From assembly GCA_910574185.1 (NCBI GenBank), contig CAJSZQ010000024.1:1-64000 (forward strand): a stretch of DNA of 64,000 bases, in the 5' to 3' direction. Below the pieces are notes generated by a model. It saw only the letters and a list, made by a program, of their open reading frames with translations. It was not told where the DNA came from and made no database searches. Position numbers and translations under genes: made by a program. Of the stretch, positions 35,345-44,614 are shown in pieces; position 1 is the first letter of the stretch; each line of letters begins with the position of its first letter. The DNA is from Lachnospiraceae bacterium (GTDB lineage: Bacteria > Bacillota > Clostridia > Lachnospirales > Lachnospiraceae).

Positions 35345-37123
35345 ATGTCCAAGAAGCGAAAAATAAACAAGAAACCGTTAAATCAGAATGTAAAAAAGAA
35401 ATGCGATATATCAAAAAGCACCGCTGTGACATATACGACTGCATCCGCGCCTGACCCGCGTATATTACAGGTCTTTTTGCTGATTGCTCCGTTCATATGG
35501 GGAGGATTCTACGAAGCGGTTTCCTGTGTGTTTGCCATATTTCTTGCCGGATATCTTCTGTATTCTGCAGGGAGAACCGGCGGACTGACGCTCCGGGTTA
35601 ATTTGACATGGATTGCAGTATTGGTACTGACGCTGATGTATGGTATTAGCGCAGTCTGGGCGGTGGACCATGGGATGGCTGTATTTGGATTTGCAAAATT
35701 TCTTCCGCTGTCTTTGTTTGCATTGGTCTTGATGCAGGAGAAGGCGGAGGCAAGAGCGAAGCTTTTGGACATGGTTCCGATTTCCGGGTGTCTGATGACG
35801 GCGCTGTCTTTCGTACTCAGCCGAATACCGGCGCTGGAGAAGTATTTTCTGGTAAATGGAAGGCTTGCGGGATTTTTCCAGTATCCGAATGCATTTGCTC
35901 TATTCCTGATTGCGGGCGTCGTGATACTGGCGGGGAAGGATACATGGAGCAAAATGCAGCTTTCCGGATATGTGATTTTACTAATCGGGATTGCTCTGAC
36001 AGGAAGCCGTACAGCTTTTGTAATCCTTCTGATTACCATGCTTGGACTGAGTATTTTTCATAAAAACCGCAGGATTCGGGTTGCTCTGCTTCTGTTGTTG
36101 GCTGTGATGGTGGCGGTAACGGGTCTGTATGCAGTGTTGACTGGCAATGTGTCGAATGTAGGGCGGTATCTGACGTCTTCCTTCCATGCCAGTACATTTC
36201 TGGGTCGTTTGCTTTACTTTAAGGACGCTTTGCCGGTTATTCTTAAGCATCCTTTTGGATTGGGCTACATGGGATACTATTATCTGCAAGGCTCATTTCA
36301 GACAGGCGTTTATTCGGTTATGAATATTCATAATGAGTTTCTGCAGGTTCTTCTGGATATCGGATGGGTTCCGGCGGTATTAATTGCAGCGGCAGTTGTG
36401 AAGAGTTTTATGAAGAAAGAAACGGGGTTGACAGGCCGTACGCTACTGTTTGCCATATGTGCGCACAGCATGTTTGATTTTGATTTGCAGTTTATCGTAA
36501 TTGGGTTCGTATTGCTGCTGGCGATGGATTTGGAGACGGGCAAGGTATGGAAGAATTGCAAAAAAATGTGGCTTCGGATAGCCGCCGGGATTCTTATCGT
36601 TGTGAACTGCTGGCTTGGTATTGCATCCGGGCTGTACCGGACGGGGAATCTTAAAGCGGCGGTCACTGTGTATCCCGGGTGTACCGGCGCATGGCTTGGG
36701 ATGCTGTCCAAAGCGGAAGATACGGAAGAGATGGGAGAGCTGGCGGATAAGATTCTGTTCTGGAATCAGTCTGTTTCGCTGGCACATAGTGCAAAAGCCA
36801 GACTGGCATATGCGGAAGGCGATTTTGAGGCAATGATAGAATACAAGCGGAAGGCGATTGCATTGGCAAGATATGAACTGGAGGAATATCTGGATTATTT
36901 TGATATGCTGTACACTGGTATCCGGCTCTATGCGGAGGCGGGAGATGAAAACAGTGCGCTCTATTGTCGTAAGAAGCTGTTAGAAATACCGGATATGCTT
37001 AAGGAAGTTCTGGAAGGAACGGATGCGCTGGCTTTCCGGATTCACGACAAGCCGGAACTGGAATTGCCGGAAGAATATAAAAAAGCAATTGAATCACTTA
37101 AAGATTCGGTAAATTTTACATGA
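35345..37123 (+). CDS. O-antigen-ligase/polymerase-like membrane protein with TPR tail
   Basis: A 592-aa protein. About 10-12 membrane helices fill residues 40-430, with a Wzy_C/WaaL-like outer region (GLGYMGYYYLQGSFQTGVYS, then MNIHNEFLQVLLDIGW) carrying the usual conserved His. The last 150 residues are helical and TPR-like (ARLAYAEGDFEAMIEYKRKA). The family joins or polymerises glycan chains on the outer face. No other polysaccharide genes adjoin it, so the substrate is open. AAAGAGG precedes the ATG. Confidence 0.8.
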   Translation: MSKKRKINKKPLNQNVKKKCDISKSTAVTYTTASAPDPRILQVFLLIAPFIWGGFYEAVSCVFAIFLAGYLLYSAGRTGGLTLRVNLTWIAVLVLTLMYGISAVWAVDHGMAVFGFAKFLPLSLFALVLMQEKAEARAKLLDMVPISGCLMTALSFVLSRIPALEKYFLVNGRLAGFFQYPNAFALFLIAGVVILAGKDTWSKMQLSGYVILLIGIALTGSRTAFVILLITMLGLSIFHKNRRIRVALLLLLAVMVAVTGLYAVLTGNVSNVGRYLTSSFHASTFLGRLLYFKDALPVILKHPFGLGYMGYYYLQGSFQTGVYSVMNIHNEFLQVLLDIGWVPAVLIAAAVVKSFMKKETGLTGRTLLFAICAHSMFDFDLQFIVIGFVLLLAMDLETGKVWKNCKKMWLRIAAGILIVVNCWLGIASGLYRTGNLKAAVTVYPGCTGAWLGMLSKAEDTEEMGELADKILFWNQSVSLAHSAKARLAYAEGDFEAMIEYKRKAIALARYELEEYLDYFDMLYTGIRLYAEAGDENSALYCRKKLLEIPDMLKEVLEGTDALAFRIHDKPELELPEEYKKAIESLKDSVNFT

Positions 37124-37166
37124 AACAAAATAGTTTGACTTACAATGATAGAAAAGGAGTTATTTG

Positions 37167-37760
37167 ATGATGGAATTAAGAAAAAAGATGTTATGCGTAT
37201 TACTTTTGTGCAGTATGTGCGGTTTGCTGGCGTTGAGTGGGTGCGGCTCTAAAGAGGAATCTTCCGGTGATAAAACGGCCGTAGATGAGACGGATAGCGT
37301 AGAGAATCTGGGAGAATTTACAATGGAGGATATTGAGGGCAATACCTATACGCAGGAAATGTTTGCAGAGTGTGATTTGACCATGGTGAATGTATTTACG
37401 ACCTGGTGTACGCCTTGCGTAAGAGAAATCCCGGAATTGGAGAAGCTGAGTCAGGAAATGTCCGATAAAGGAGTGAAAGTAGTGGGGATTGTTCTGGACG
37501 CTGCGGAAAAGTCGGAAAGCGCGAAACAGGATGTTGTTGAGAAAGCGAAGCTGCTGGCTGAAGAGACCGGTGCGGCTTATCCTTTTCTGATACCAGATAA
37601 AGGATATATGAATGGACGGCTTTTAGGAGTAGATGCGGTTCCAGAGACATTTTTTGTAGATACAGACGGGAATATTGTAGGCGAAGCTTATGTAGGAGCG
37701 CATTCACTTGGGGACTGGAAGGTTATTGTAGAAAAAGAGCTGGAAGGAGTGAAGAAATGA
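37167..37760 (+). CDS. TlpA/ResA-like thioredoxin lipoprotein
   Basis: A 197-aa lipoprotein: lipobox LALSGC with the lipidated Cys near residue 25, then a thioredoxin fold with the active site WCTPC in FTTWCTPCVREIPEL and the cis-proline region DAVPETFFVD. Such proteins reduce disulfides outside the membrane. AAAAGGAG precedes tandem ATGs at 37167 and 37170. The stop overlaps the next start (ATGA), so translation is coupled with the CD1871A and ferredoxin-like genes. Confidence 0.88.
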   Translation: MMELRKKMLCVLLLCSMCGLLALSGCGSKEESSGDKTAVDETDSVENLGEFTMEDIEGNTYTQEMFAECDLTMVNVFTTWCTPCVREIPELEKLSQEMSDKGVKVVGIVLDAAEKSESAKQDVVEKAKLLAEETGAAYPFLIPDKGYMNGRLLGVDAVPETFFVDTDGNIVGEAYVGAHSLGDWKVIVEKELEGVKK

Positions 37761-37906
37761 GCCGATTAAGAAAGTCTCGCTGGACTGGAATCCTGTTTGC
37801 AACGGCCGGGCTTATTCTGATGGGCTTCGGAATTTACCGGGGAGAGATGTCAGTGGTTTTAGAAAAAGCTGTAAATATTTGCATGGAGTGTATTGGAATT
37901 GGATAA
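37757..37906 (+). CDS. CD1871A-family CXXC peptide
   Basis: A 49-aa single-pass membrane peptide (residues 10-28 hydrophobic, WTGILFATAGLILMGFGIY) ending VNICMECIGIG, with the paired Cys (CMEC) of the CD1871A CXXC family. It overlaps the TlpA gene upstream by 4 bp and the 4Fe-4S gene downstream by 14 bp. The fixed trio suggests electron transfer from the iron-sulfur protein through this CXXC to the lipoprotein thioredoxin; that is inference. Confidence 0.8.
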   Translation: MSRLRKSRWTGILFATAGLILMGFGIYRGEMSVVLEKAVNICMECIGIG

Positions 37907-38780
37907 GAACAAAGGTATAAATCATTCCGTAAACAAAAATGAAAATAGATATATCGGCACAAATGAATGGAAGCGTCATGGTGTCCAGGTATTGTGGGCG
38001 TTTTTTACTAACAGCTATCTGTTGGGATTCGTCCAGGGGAAGATTTACAGGGGCAGGCTGAAGAATTTATGTGTTCCCGGACTGAATTGCTACTCCTGTC
38101 CGGGAGCCGTAGGGGCTTGCCCTATTGGAGCTATGCAGGCGGTGATTGGCAATTGGAATTTCAAGTTTGCATTCTATGCGGCTGGTTTTTTGATGTTTGT
38201 CGGCGCATTGATGGGAAGATTTGTCTGTGGTTTCTTATGTCCCTTCGGATTGATTCAGGATTTGCTTCATAAGATTCCCTTTCCGAAGAAGTTAAGGACC
38301 TTCCAGGGCGACAAGCTGCTTCGGAAATTGAAGTATGTTATTCTGGTGATATTTGTTGTGCTGCTGCCCATGTTTGTGGTGGATATTCTTGGGCAGGGCG
38401 CGCCTTATTTTTGTAAGTTAATCTGTCCTGTGGGAACACTGGAGGGGGGACTGCCTCTCGTGCTGCTGAATAAATCTATGCATAGCGCCTTAGGGTGGCT
38501 GTATGCATGGAAAAATGCGGCGCTATTGGTAACAATTTTTCTGTCAGTCCTGATATACCGGCCTTTTTGTAAGTATATATGTCCGTTGGGAGCTGTTTAT
38601 TCGATATTCAATCCCATATCGGTATTTCGTTATCGGGTGGATAAGGAGACTTGTGTGGATTGCGCGGCCTGTGCAAAAGTATGTAAGATGCAGGTGAATC
38701 CGGTGGACAATGCAAATCATCCAGAATGTATCCGGTGTGGGGCGTGCAAGAAAGTCTGTCCGGTAAATGCGATTCACTGA
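37893..38780 (+). CDS. NapH/YccM-like membrane 4Fe-4S protein
   Basis: A 295-aa membrane protein with four to five helices and repeated cysteine motifs: CYSCPGAVGACPIG near residue 68, CGFLCPFG, CKLICPVG and CKYICPLG. It ends in a two-cluster ferredoxin domain (CVDCAACAKVCKMQVNP and CIRCGACKKVCPVNA). Such proteins pass electrons across or along the membrane. The TTG start at 37893 is chosen for its overlap with the CD1871A gene and the GGAG 5 bp upstream. It is the likely electron source of the operon. Confidence 0.85.
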   Translation: MELDKNKGINHSVNKNENRYIGTNEWKRHGVQVLWAFFTNSYLLGFVQGKIYRGRLKNLCVPGLNCYSCPGAVGACPIGAMQAVIGNWNFKFAFYAAGFLMFVGALMGRFVCGFLCPFGLIQDLLHKIPFPKKLRTFQGDKLLRKLKYVILVIFVVLLPMFVVDILGQGAPYFCKLICPVGTLEGGLPLVLLNKSMHSALGWLYAWKNAALLVTIFLSVLIYRPFCKYICPLGAVYSIFNPISVFRYRVDKETCVDCAACAKVCKMQVNPVDNANHPECIRCGACKKVCPVNAIH

Positions 38781-38832
38781 GAATGGCGTCATAATTTTAT
38801 TTATAAAATAGATGTGCGGTTGCGCACGAAAC

Positions 38833-38869
38833 AAAAGCCGCGCTGGTAAAATATAACAGCGCGGCTTTT
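38833..38869 (+). terminator. Strong hairpin after the redox operon
   Basis: AAAAGCCGCGCTG pairs perfectly with CAGCGCGGCTTTT. It has A and T tracts on both sides and can act in both directions. Confidence 0.85.
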
Positions 38870-39234
38870 GGTTTCATATATGTAAAGGTAATTGTTTTTA
38901 GTCGAAGTCCAGCAATCATACTTACTCCCCTGTATAGCACAACTGCCGTCTTCATTTGATAAAAATACTATACCAGATAATTATGAATGGAATGTGTCGG
39001 CGTATTAAAAACTTTGTGAAATATCTTAAGAAAATCTGAAATTTTTCTTTTGTGTTGTGTAGAATTACCAAAAGGAAATGAATGCCGTCAAAAAGAAGAT
39101 AAGAAAGTTTTATGTGTGTATAAGAAATCAGATGATACAATTATATTGACAGTTCAATGTTCCGGTGATAGATTCTCTCATAGAGTGTTTTTAGATATGA
39201 GAGTAATCTTCAGAGAATGCGAGGGAATTTACTA
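38870..39234. other. Intergenic region before the EamA gene
   Basis: Apart from the promoter at 39146-39174 nothing is recognised. A short plus-strand frame at 39050-39235 has no ribosome site or domain and is not called. Confidence 0.5.
39146..39174 (+). promoter_or_regulatory. Promoter of the EamA gene
   Basis: TTGACA (39146-39151) and TAGATT (39169-39174) are 17 bp apart, about 60 bp before the ATG. Confidence 0.65.
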
Positions 39235-40182
39235 ATGAATGGGGCATGGAAGAGCTATGGATGTATTTTTGTTGCGGGGTGTCTGTGGGGGACGAACGGG
39301 CTGTTTGTGAAGCTCATGCAGGGGGTCGGTTCGTCCTCGGCATATACGGGGTTTGTCAGGATTGTGTTAAGCTTTCTGATTCTGACTGTGATTACATTTA
39401 TAAAAGAGGGGCCGAAGGCGTTCAGGATAAGCAGGAATACGTTGGTTTCCTGTGCGCTTCTGGGGCTGGTGTGTCAGGCGCTTTATAATTATGTGTACAG
39501 TTCTGCGATTAATTCGCTGGGGGTATCTTTTGCCTGCGTGATGACTTATATGTCTCCGGCATTTGCCAGTATGATTTCTTATTTTCTGTTTCGTGAGAAA
39601 TTTGGGCCGAATAAATATCTGGCAATGACGCTGAACCTGATTGGGTGTGCGCTGACGGTTACCGGAGGAAGTTTAAACGGCGTGTCTCTGGCGGCGTCAG
39701 GGCTGTTATTTGGACTGGCTTCGGCGGTCTGCTATTCTCTGGTAGGAATATTTGGGCGGATTGCGTCAGGGGAGGCGTCTCCCTATGTGGTGGCGACTTA
39801 CAATTTCTTATTTGGAGCAATTTTTCTGGGACTGTTTGGGTGCCCATGGACGACGGTTGAGAATCCGCTGGAACCGGGGATTTTGTTTTATGGATTTATC
39901 TATGCGCTGATTCCTACGGGAATCTGCTATATTATTTATTTCAGCGGCGTCAGCAGAATTAAAGAGAGCAGCAAGGTTCCGGTGGTAGCGTCTGTGGAGA
40001 ATGTAATCGCTGTGGTAATCGGCGTACTGGTGTTTGGAGAGAAAGTAGGATTGAGCAATATGGCCGGAATTTTGCTGGTATTGGGCTCTATTATGGTAAT
40101 GAATATGGAATTTCCGGCAGGCAGAAAGAGAAGAACGAAGCTGGGAATCCGTTTTGGCGCGCATGGACATGCGGCTGGGTAA
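39235..40182 (+). CDS. EamA/DMT-family transporter
   Basis: A 315-aa protein with ten membrane helices in two EamA repeats. It contains the family-like FVAGCLWGTNGLFVKLM at the N-terminus and a second repeat starting near GLLFGLASAVCYSLVGIFG. The ATG at 39235 follows GAGGG by about 10 bp; the in-frame ATG at 39217 has a poorer site. Members export metabolites or take up amino acids and nucleosides; the substrate cannot be told. It abuts the AraC gene, which may control it. Confidence 0.85.
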   Translation: MNGAWKSYGCIFVAGCLWGTNGLFVKLMQGVGSSSAYTGFVRIVLSFLILTVITFIKEGPKAFRISRNTLVSCALLGLVCQALYNYVYSSAINSLGVSFACVMTYMSPAFASMISYFLFREKFGPNKYLAMTLNLIGCALTVTGGSLNGVSLAASGLLFGLASAVCYSLVGIFGRIASGEASPYVVATYNFLFGAIFLGLFGCPWTTVENPLEPGILFYGFIYALIPTGICYIIYFSGVSRIKESSKVPVVASVENVIAVVIGVLVFGEKVGLSNMAGILLVLGSIMVMNMEFPAGRKRRTKLGIRFGAHGHAAG

Positions 40183-41106
40183 ATGAGAATGAAAACAATT
40201 CGAGGCATAGAGTTTTATACTGGCAGCAGAGAAGAAGTACTGCCTGACTTTACTACAAAGTTTCCCTACATTGCTACCAGTGCAGAGTTGGACCGATACG
40301 AGGGACGTTTTGTGCCTTGGCACTGGCATCAGGCTATAGAGCTGTTTTTTATGGATATGGGAGGATTGGAATACCATACGCCAAAAGGAAAGTATCTATT
40401 TCCAGAGGGAACAGGGGGAATGGTTAATTCCAATGTGCTGCATATGACAAAACCAAAGGGGAGGAGGATTGTGCAGAAACTTCATATTTTTGATGTGTCG
40501 TTTCTTGCGGGGGAGCGGGGAAGCCAAATAGAAGAAAAATATTTTCTGCCGGTTGTAATGTCTCCTCAAATAGAGATTCTTTCATTCTATCCGGATAATC
40601 CCCAGCATAAGAAGATTTTGTCCTTGATACGGGATGCTTTTCGGCTTCCAGAGCAGGAGTTTGGATATGAAGTTAAGCTGCGGGAGAGATTGACGGAAAT
40701 ATGGATTTCAATTTTTGAGGATTTATATTCTGCTCTTCAGGAAAAGAGAGGGTATGATAAGACCGATGACAAGATTAAGATGATGATAATTTATATTCAC
40801 GAACATTACGCAGAGAGACTATCGGTTTCAGAGCTTGCCGCCGCTGCGTTCTTGAGCGAGAGGGAATGTTTTCGTGTGTTTCGCGACTGTCTGCACATTA
40901 CGCCTGCAGAATATTTGAAAAATTATCGTTTACAGATGGCATGCCGGATGCTGGCAAGGGGGCAGGAGTCGGTCACGACAATTGGTCGGTCATGCGGTTT
41001 GGGAAGCAGCAGTCATTTTGGAAAGGTGTTTCGGGAATATATGGGCTGTACTCCTTTGGAATATCGGCGTGAATGGCAGAATGATGATAGAAAACGGCAG
41101 ATATAA
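40183..41106 (+). CDS. AraC-family regulator (cupin and HTH)
   Basis: A 307-aa protein with an N-terminal cupin sensor (FVPWHWHQAIELFFMDMGG) and a C-terminal double helix-turn-helix (LSVSELAAAAFLSERECFRV, then TTIGRSCGLGSSSHFGKVFR and the GCTPLEYRR signature). It begins at the first base after the EamA stop, so the two are one operon. Effector unknown; many members sense sugars. Confidence 0.88.
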   Translation: MRMKTIRGIEFYTGSREEVLPDFTTKFPYIATSAELDRYEGRFVPWHWHQAIELFFMDMGGLEYHTPKGKYLFPEGTGGMVNSNVLHMTKPKGRRIVQKLHIFDVSFLAGERGSQIEEKYFLPVVMSPQIEILSFYPDNPQHKKILSLIRDAFRLPEQEFGYEVKLRERLTEIWISIFEDLYSALQEKRGYDKTDDKIKMMIIYIHEHYAERLSVSELAAAAFLSERECFRVFRDCLHITPAEYLKNYRLQMACRMLARGQESVTTIGRSCGLGSSSHFGKVFREYMGCTPLEYRREWQNDDRKRQI

Positions 41107-41237
41107 GATATTTTATTGAATTGTACAGTCTTATAATTATATCTGTAAGGAAGCCGGCGTAATGTATATATTTTTTCATACAGGGGAGCTTGGTATAAAT
41201 GTATAACCATGCTCCTCGCCTCAAGAGAAAGGAATGA

Positions 41238-41825
41238 ATGGTTATGGGATGTGAGGAAATGGATTATATTCCGCCAGCGAATGCGGAAGTCTTAGAAAAG
41301 ATTGCACGTGCAAGAGACTTAACAAGAGAATATTATTTTTCAGATTATAGGGATAAGGAAAAGAGAGGGCGGATTCTAAGGGAATTGCTAGGAAGTATAG
41401 GAGAGAATGTAACAGTTGATACGCCGTTCTATTGCGATTATGGAAGTAACATTTTTATCGGAAATGATGTAATCATTAATATAAACTGTACTTTCGTAGA
41501 CAACAAACCGATTCGGATAGGGAATCAGGCGCTGATAGCTTCAAACGTGCAAATTTATACCGCCACGCATCCGGTATTGCCGAAGGAACGATATGTCTCA
41601 GACTGGAAAGAAAAGAAGACAGATTATTATAGAACTTATGCAAGTCCGGTTGAAATTAAAGACAATGTGTGGATTGGAGGAGGGAGTATTATTCTGCCAG
41701 GAGTTACGATAGGGGAAAATAGCGTAATCGGAGCCGGAAGCGTTGTAAACCGTTCCATTCCTGCTAATTGTGTAGCGGTGGGAACCCCATGTAAAGTAAT
41801 ACGGTATTTCGACAATGAAGAATAG
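41238..41825 (+). CDS. Maltose/galactoside-type O-acetyltransferase
   Basis: A 195-aa left-handed beta-helix acetyltransferase of the LacA/Maa group: N-terminal helices (ARDLTREYYFSDYRDKEKRG), the hexapeptide core with the catalytic His in IYTATHPVLP, and VWIGGGSIILPGVTIGENSV. It moves acetyl from acetyl-CoA to a sugar hydroxyl. AAAGGA precedes ATGs at 41238 and 41244; either may be used. A strong terminator follows, so it is probably monocistronic. Confidence 0.88.
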   Translation: MVMGCEEMDYIPPANAEVLEKIARARDLTREYYFSDYRDKEKRGRILRELLGSIGENVTVDTPFYCDYGSNIFIGNDVIININCTFVDNKPIRIGNQALIASNVQIYTATHPVLPKERYVSDWKEKKTDYYRTYASPVEIKDNVWIGGGSIILPGVTIGENSVIGAGSVVNRSIPANCVAVGTPCKVIRYFDNEE

Positions 41826-41847
41826 AATGAAATAACAGTTATTTTTG

Positions 41848-41875
41848 AAGATTGTGTCGGCGCACAATCTTTTTT
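41848..41875 (+). terminator. Terminator of the acetyltransferase gene
   Basis: AAGATTGTG pairs with CACAATCTT across a 6-nt loop and is followed by T's. Confidence 0.85.
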
Positions 41876-41880
41876 AATAT

Positions 41881-41963
41881 GCCCAGGGGCGTTCCATTGT
41901 GGGCATTCGGTCGTTTCATAAGCAGGTATCCCATTATGGCCGTTTAGCTGTTTCATAAGGGAA
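41881..41963. repeat. Degenerate copies of the 47-bp repeat
   Basis: CATTCGGTCGTTTCATAAG and GGTATCCCATTATGGCCGTT plus a second TTTCATAAGG match the units at 26359-26452 with several changes. Confidence 0.6.
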
Positions 41964-42067
41964 AGATAGTTGGCGGGGCTTTTGTAAGAATTTTGTGACA
42001 TTTTATTGGTTTTTCTGACAAACTTGGTAAATTGTTCATAAAAGTTTAAGATTTTCTATTCCGGATA

Positions 42068-42096
42068 TTGACACTTGTTGGGCGGCATGTTAATAT
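42068..42096 (+). promoter_or_regulatory. Promoter of the first sugar ABC operon
   Basis: TTGACA (42068-42073) and TAATAT (42091-42096) are 17 bp apart, leaving a leader of about 200 nt before the ATG at 42308. No riboswitch is recognised in the leader. Confidence 0.75.
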
Positions 42097-42307
42097 AATT
42101 TTAAACAAATTGGTAGTATTGTATAAATGTCAAGGTATTTTGTATTATTTATTTGTGCTATTTGTAATATATTTTCGCCGGCGTATCATGAGACCGAGTA
42201 AGAATAATTTTATAGACAATTCGGTTAATTGTATGAAATATTTTATTGATAGGAATGACAAATGTTTGTATTTTGATATTTACAATGCGTTTAGAAGGAG
42301 GAAAAGT

Positions 42308-43579
42308 ATGAAAAAATTTATTGCACTCTCCCTGAGTATGGTGACAGCTTTATCGCTGGTTGCATGTGGAGGCGGTTCTGAAGCAGATTCAGGCGGTGAA
42401 GCTAAGGACGAAGGAGGAGAGAGCGGCGGCAAGACAGAGATTAGTGTAGTGGCGGCTGAGTATGGTCAGAATACCAAAGAATGGTGGAAGGGATTTGAAG
42501 CAGATTTCGAGAAAGATAACGCTGACATTGATTTGCAGGTAAAGGTAGTTTCCTGGAATGATATTTCTAAAGAGGTAACAACGCTTATTTCAAATGAAAA
42601 TGCGCCGGATATTCTGAATATTGATGTATTTGCTGATTATCAGGCTGATGATTTGCTTCTTCCGGTAGAGGATTATGTATCAGAAGAGACTTATGGAAAG
42701 ATGTATGAAGCGTTCCTGCAGCAATCAGAGATTGACGGAACTATCTGGGCAATTCCAGACCTTGCTTCTGTACGTACGATGTTCTATAATAAGCAGATTC
42801 TGAAGGATGCCGGAGTAGAGACGGTTCCTGCTACATGGGATGAATTGACAGAAGCCTGCAAGAAGATTAAAGAGAAGTTCCCGGATGTTTACCCATGGGG
42901 TATTGATATGACTACAGACGAAGGACAGGCTGCATTCTCTTACTACGTATGGAACAACGGTGGAGATTTCACAGATGCAGACGGCAACTGGACGCTGAAC
43001 AGTCCAGAGAATGTAGAAGCAATTGAGTATGCAATCGGTCTTATTAATGACGGTTATACCAATGCAGATCCGGCAACCGAGACACGTTATAAACTGCAGG
43101 ATAACTTTGGTACTGGCAAGATTGCTATGCTGATTGCACCGAACAGCCTTCCAACATACATCGCTGAGAATGGCAATGAAGTAGATTATGGTATCGCTCC
43201 AATTCCAAGTAATACCGGTACTTCTATAGCTCAGGGCGTTATGGACAGATTCATGTGCTTTGACAATGATTACTCAGATGAAGAGCTTGCTGCAATTACC
43301 ACATTCTTTGATTATTTCTATGAAGACGCACGTTATTCAGAGTGGGTTGACATGGAAGGTTTCCTGCCTGCAACTACTACTGGCGGCGAAGCTCTCGCAG
43401 CAGAAGACGAGGCGATGGCTGAGTGGATTGAAATTGTAGGAAGCTGTAAGTTCTATCCAACGGCTAAGGCTGAATGGGCAGACGTTAAACAGGGCGTTAT
43501 TAACGTTGAGCAGAATGCATTGTTAGGTGAGAGCGTTAAAGAACAGCTTGATAATTTACAGGCAGAGATTGCTCCATAG
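42308..43579 (+). CDS. Sugar ABC transporter binding lipoprotein
   Basis: A 423-aa family 1 solute-binding protein: lipobox LSLVAC (Cys about 20), a Gly/Asp/Glu-rich linker, and motifs such as EWWKGFEADFEKDN and YYVWNNGGDFTDADGNWTLN. The ATG at 42308 follows AGAAGGAGG; the frame open to 42068 only begins at the -35 box. It delivers sugar to the permeases encoded downstream. Sugar identity unknown. Confidence 0.9.
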   Translation: MKKFIALSLSMVTALSLVACGGGSEADSGGEAKDEGGESGGKTEISVVAAEYGQNTKEWWKGFEADFEKDNADIDLQVKVVSWNDISKEVTTLISNENAPDILNIDVFADYQADDLLLPVEDYVSEETYGKMYEAFLQQSEIDGTIWAIPDLASVRTMFYNKQILKDAGVETVPATWDELTEACKKIKEKFPDVYPWGIDMTTDEGQAAFSYYVWNNGGDFTDADGNWTLNSPENVEAIEYAIGLINDGYTNADPATETRYKLQDNFGTGKIAMLIAPNSLPTYIAENGNEVDYGIAPIPSNTGTSIAQGVMDRFMCFDNDYSDEELAAITTFFDYFYEDARYSEWVDMEGFLPATTTGGEALAAEDEAMAEWIEIVGSCKFYPTAKAEWADVKQGVINVEQNALLGESVKEQLDNLQAEIAP

Positions 43580-43645
43580 ATGGAATAATCAGATGGAAAG
43601 AGTTTTATGGTAAGAATTTGAATCCCTGCTTCGGGGCGGGATACA

Positions 43646-43683
43646 GAGCCGGGCTGATATTGGCTCGGCTCATTTTTATCTTT
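43646..43683 (+). terminator. Attenuator between binding protein and permease genes
   Basis: GAGCCGGGC pairs with GCTCGGCTC and ATTTTTATCTTT follows. A smaller hairpin (ATCCCTGC / GGCGGGAT) precedes it. It probably lowers permease transcript relative to binding protein. Confidence 0.7.
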
Positions 43684-43734
43684 GAGGAAGGGTCTTTAAG
43701 TGATATTCCATTTATAATTTGATGAGGTGAACTT

Positions 43735-44613
43735 GTGAAGAAAAATATACAAAAAATAGAACCTTATATCTGGATTTTGCCCAGTATTATACTAATGTCG
43801 GTGTTTATATTAATTCCCATTGGGTTTGTATTTCGGATGGCGTTAAGTAAAGTTACAAGGGCCGGTCTGATTAAAGGGTTCGTAGGATTTGAGAACTTTA
43901 CAAAAGTGCTGTCAATGCCTACTTTCGGAATGGTTTTGAAGAATACGCTTGTTTGGACAGTGGCAGTAGTGGGACTTTCCACTCTGCTGGGATTCATTTT
44001 GGCGCTTCTTTTAAATAATGAATTTAAAGGACGTAAGATTGCCAGGGCAATCGTAGTGTTCCCCTGGGCGACTACGCTGGTTGTTCAGGCAAGTATCTGG
44101 AAGTTTATTATTGATGTAGATTACGGTACGTTGAATACTCTGCTGAAGAAACTGGGAATTATTGATCATGCGGTGAATTGGACGTCTACGCCAGAGCTGT
44201 GGTTTGCCTGGGAGATTGCCTGTGGTATTTTTGTTACGGTTCCATTCGTTACCTTTACGGTTTTGTCGGGGCTTCAGTCTATTGATGGAACCTATTATGA
44301 AGCGGCGACGGTTGACGGTGCGAATTACTGGCAGAAATTGTTTCGGATTACCATTCCGTTGGTAAGTTCGTCGCTGACGGTTAGTACGGTATTGAATATT
44401 ATTTACGTATTTAATTCATTTCCAATTATCTGGAACATGACAAAGGGAGATCCCGGAAACCGAACGGATACGCTGGTTACATATCTATATAAGCTGGCTT
44501 TCTATAATGGGAAGCAGGGACTGGCAGCAGCGGTGTCTGTGATTGGTTTCCTGATTCTTCTGGCCTGTGCAATGGTTTACATGGTATCAACATTAAGGAA
44601 GGGAGATGACTAG
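43735..44613 (+). CDS. Sugar ABC permease, MalF-type
   Basis: A 292-aa permease with six helices and the EAA loop EAATVDGANYWQKLFRITIP that docks the ATPase. The GTG start follows GATGAGGTG. It pairs with the next permease; their genes overlap by 8 bp in the frame as read from the earlier ATG. No ATPase gene is present, so a shared MsmK-type ATPase elsewhere is implied. Confidence 0.9.
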   Translation: MKKNIQKIEPYIWILPSIILMSVFILIPIGFVFRMALSKVTRAGLIKGFVGFENFTKVLSMPTFGMVLKNTLVWTVAVVGLSTLLGFILALLLNNEFKGRKIARAIVVFPWATTLVVQASIWKFIIDVDYGTLNTLLKKLGIIDHAVNWTSTPELWFAWEIACGIFVTVPFVTFTVLSGLQSIDGTYYEAATVDGANYWQKLFRITIPLVSSSLTVSTVLNIIYVFNSFPIIWNMTKGDPGNRTDTLVTYLYKLAFYNGKQGLAAAVSVIGFLILLACAMVYMVSTLRKGDD

Positions 44614-44614
44614 A

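Noticed and set aside
39050-39235. 61-codon frame before the EamA gene
   Set aside because: No ribosome site, overlaps the promoter at 39146-39174, no recognisable domain.
42097-42307. Possible riboswitch in the leader of the first sugar operon
   Set aside because: No known aptamer pattern or strong nested stems could be seen.
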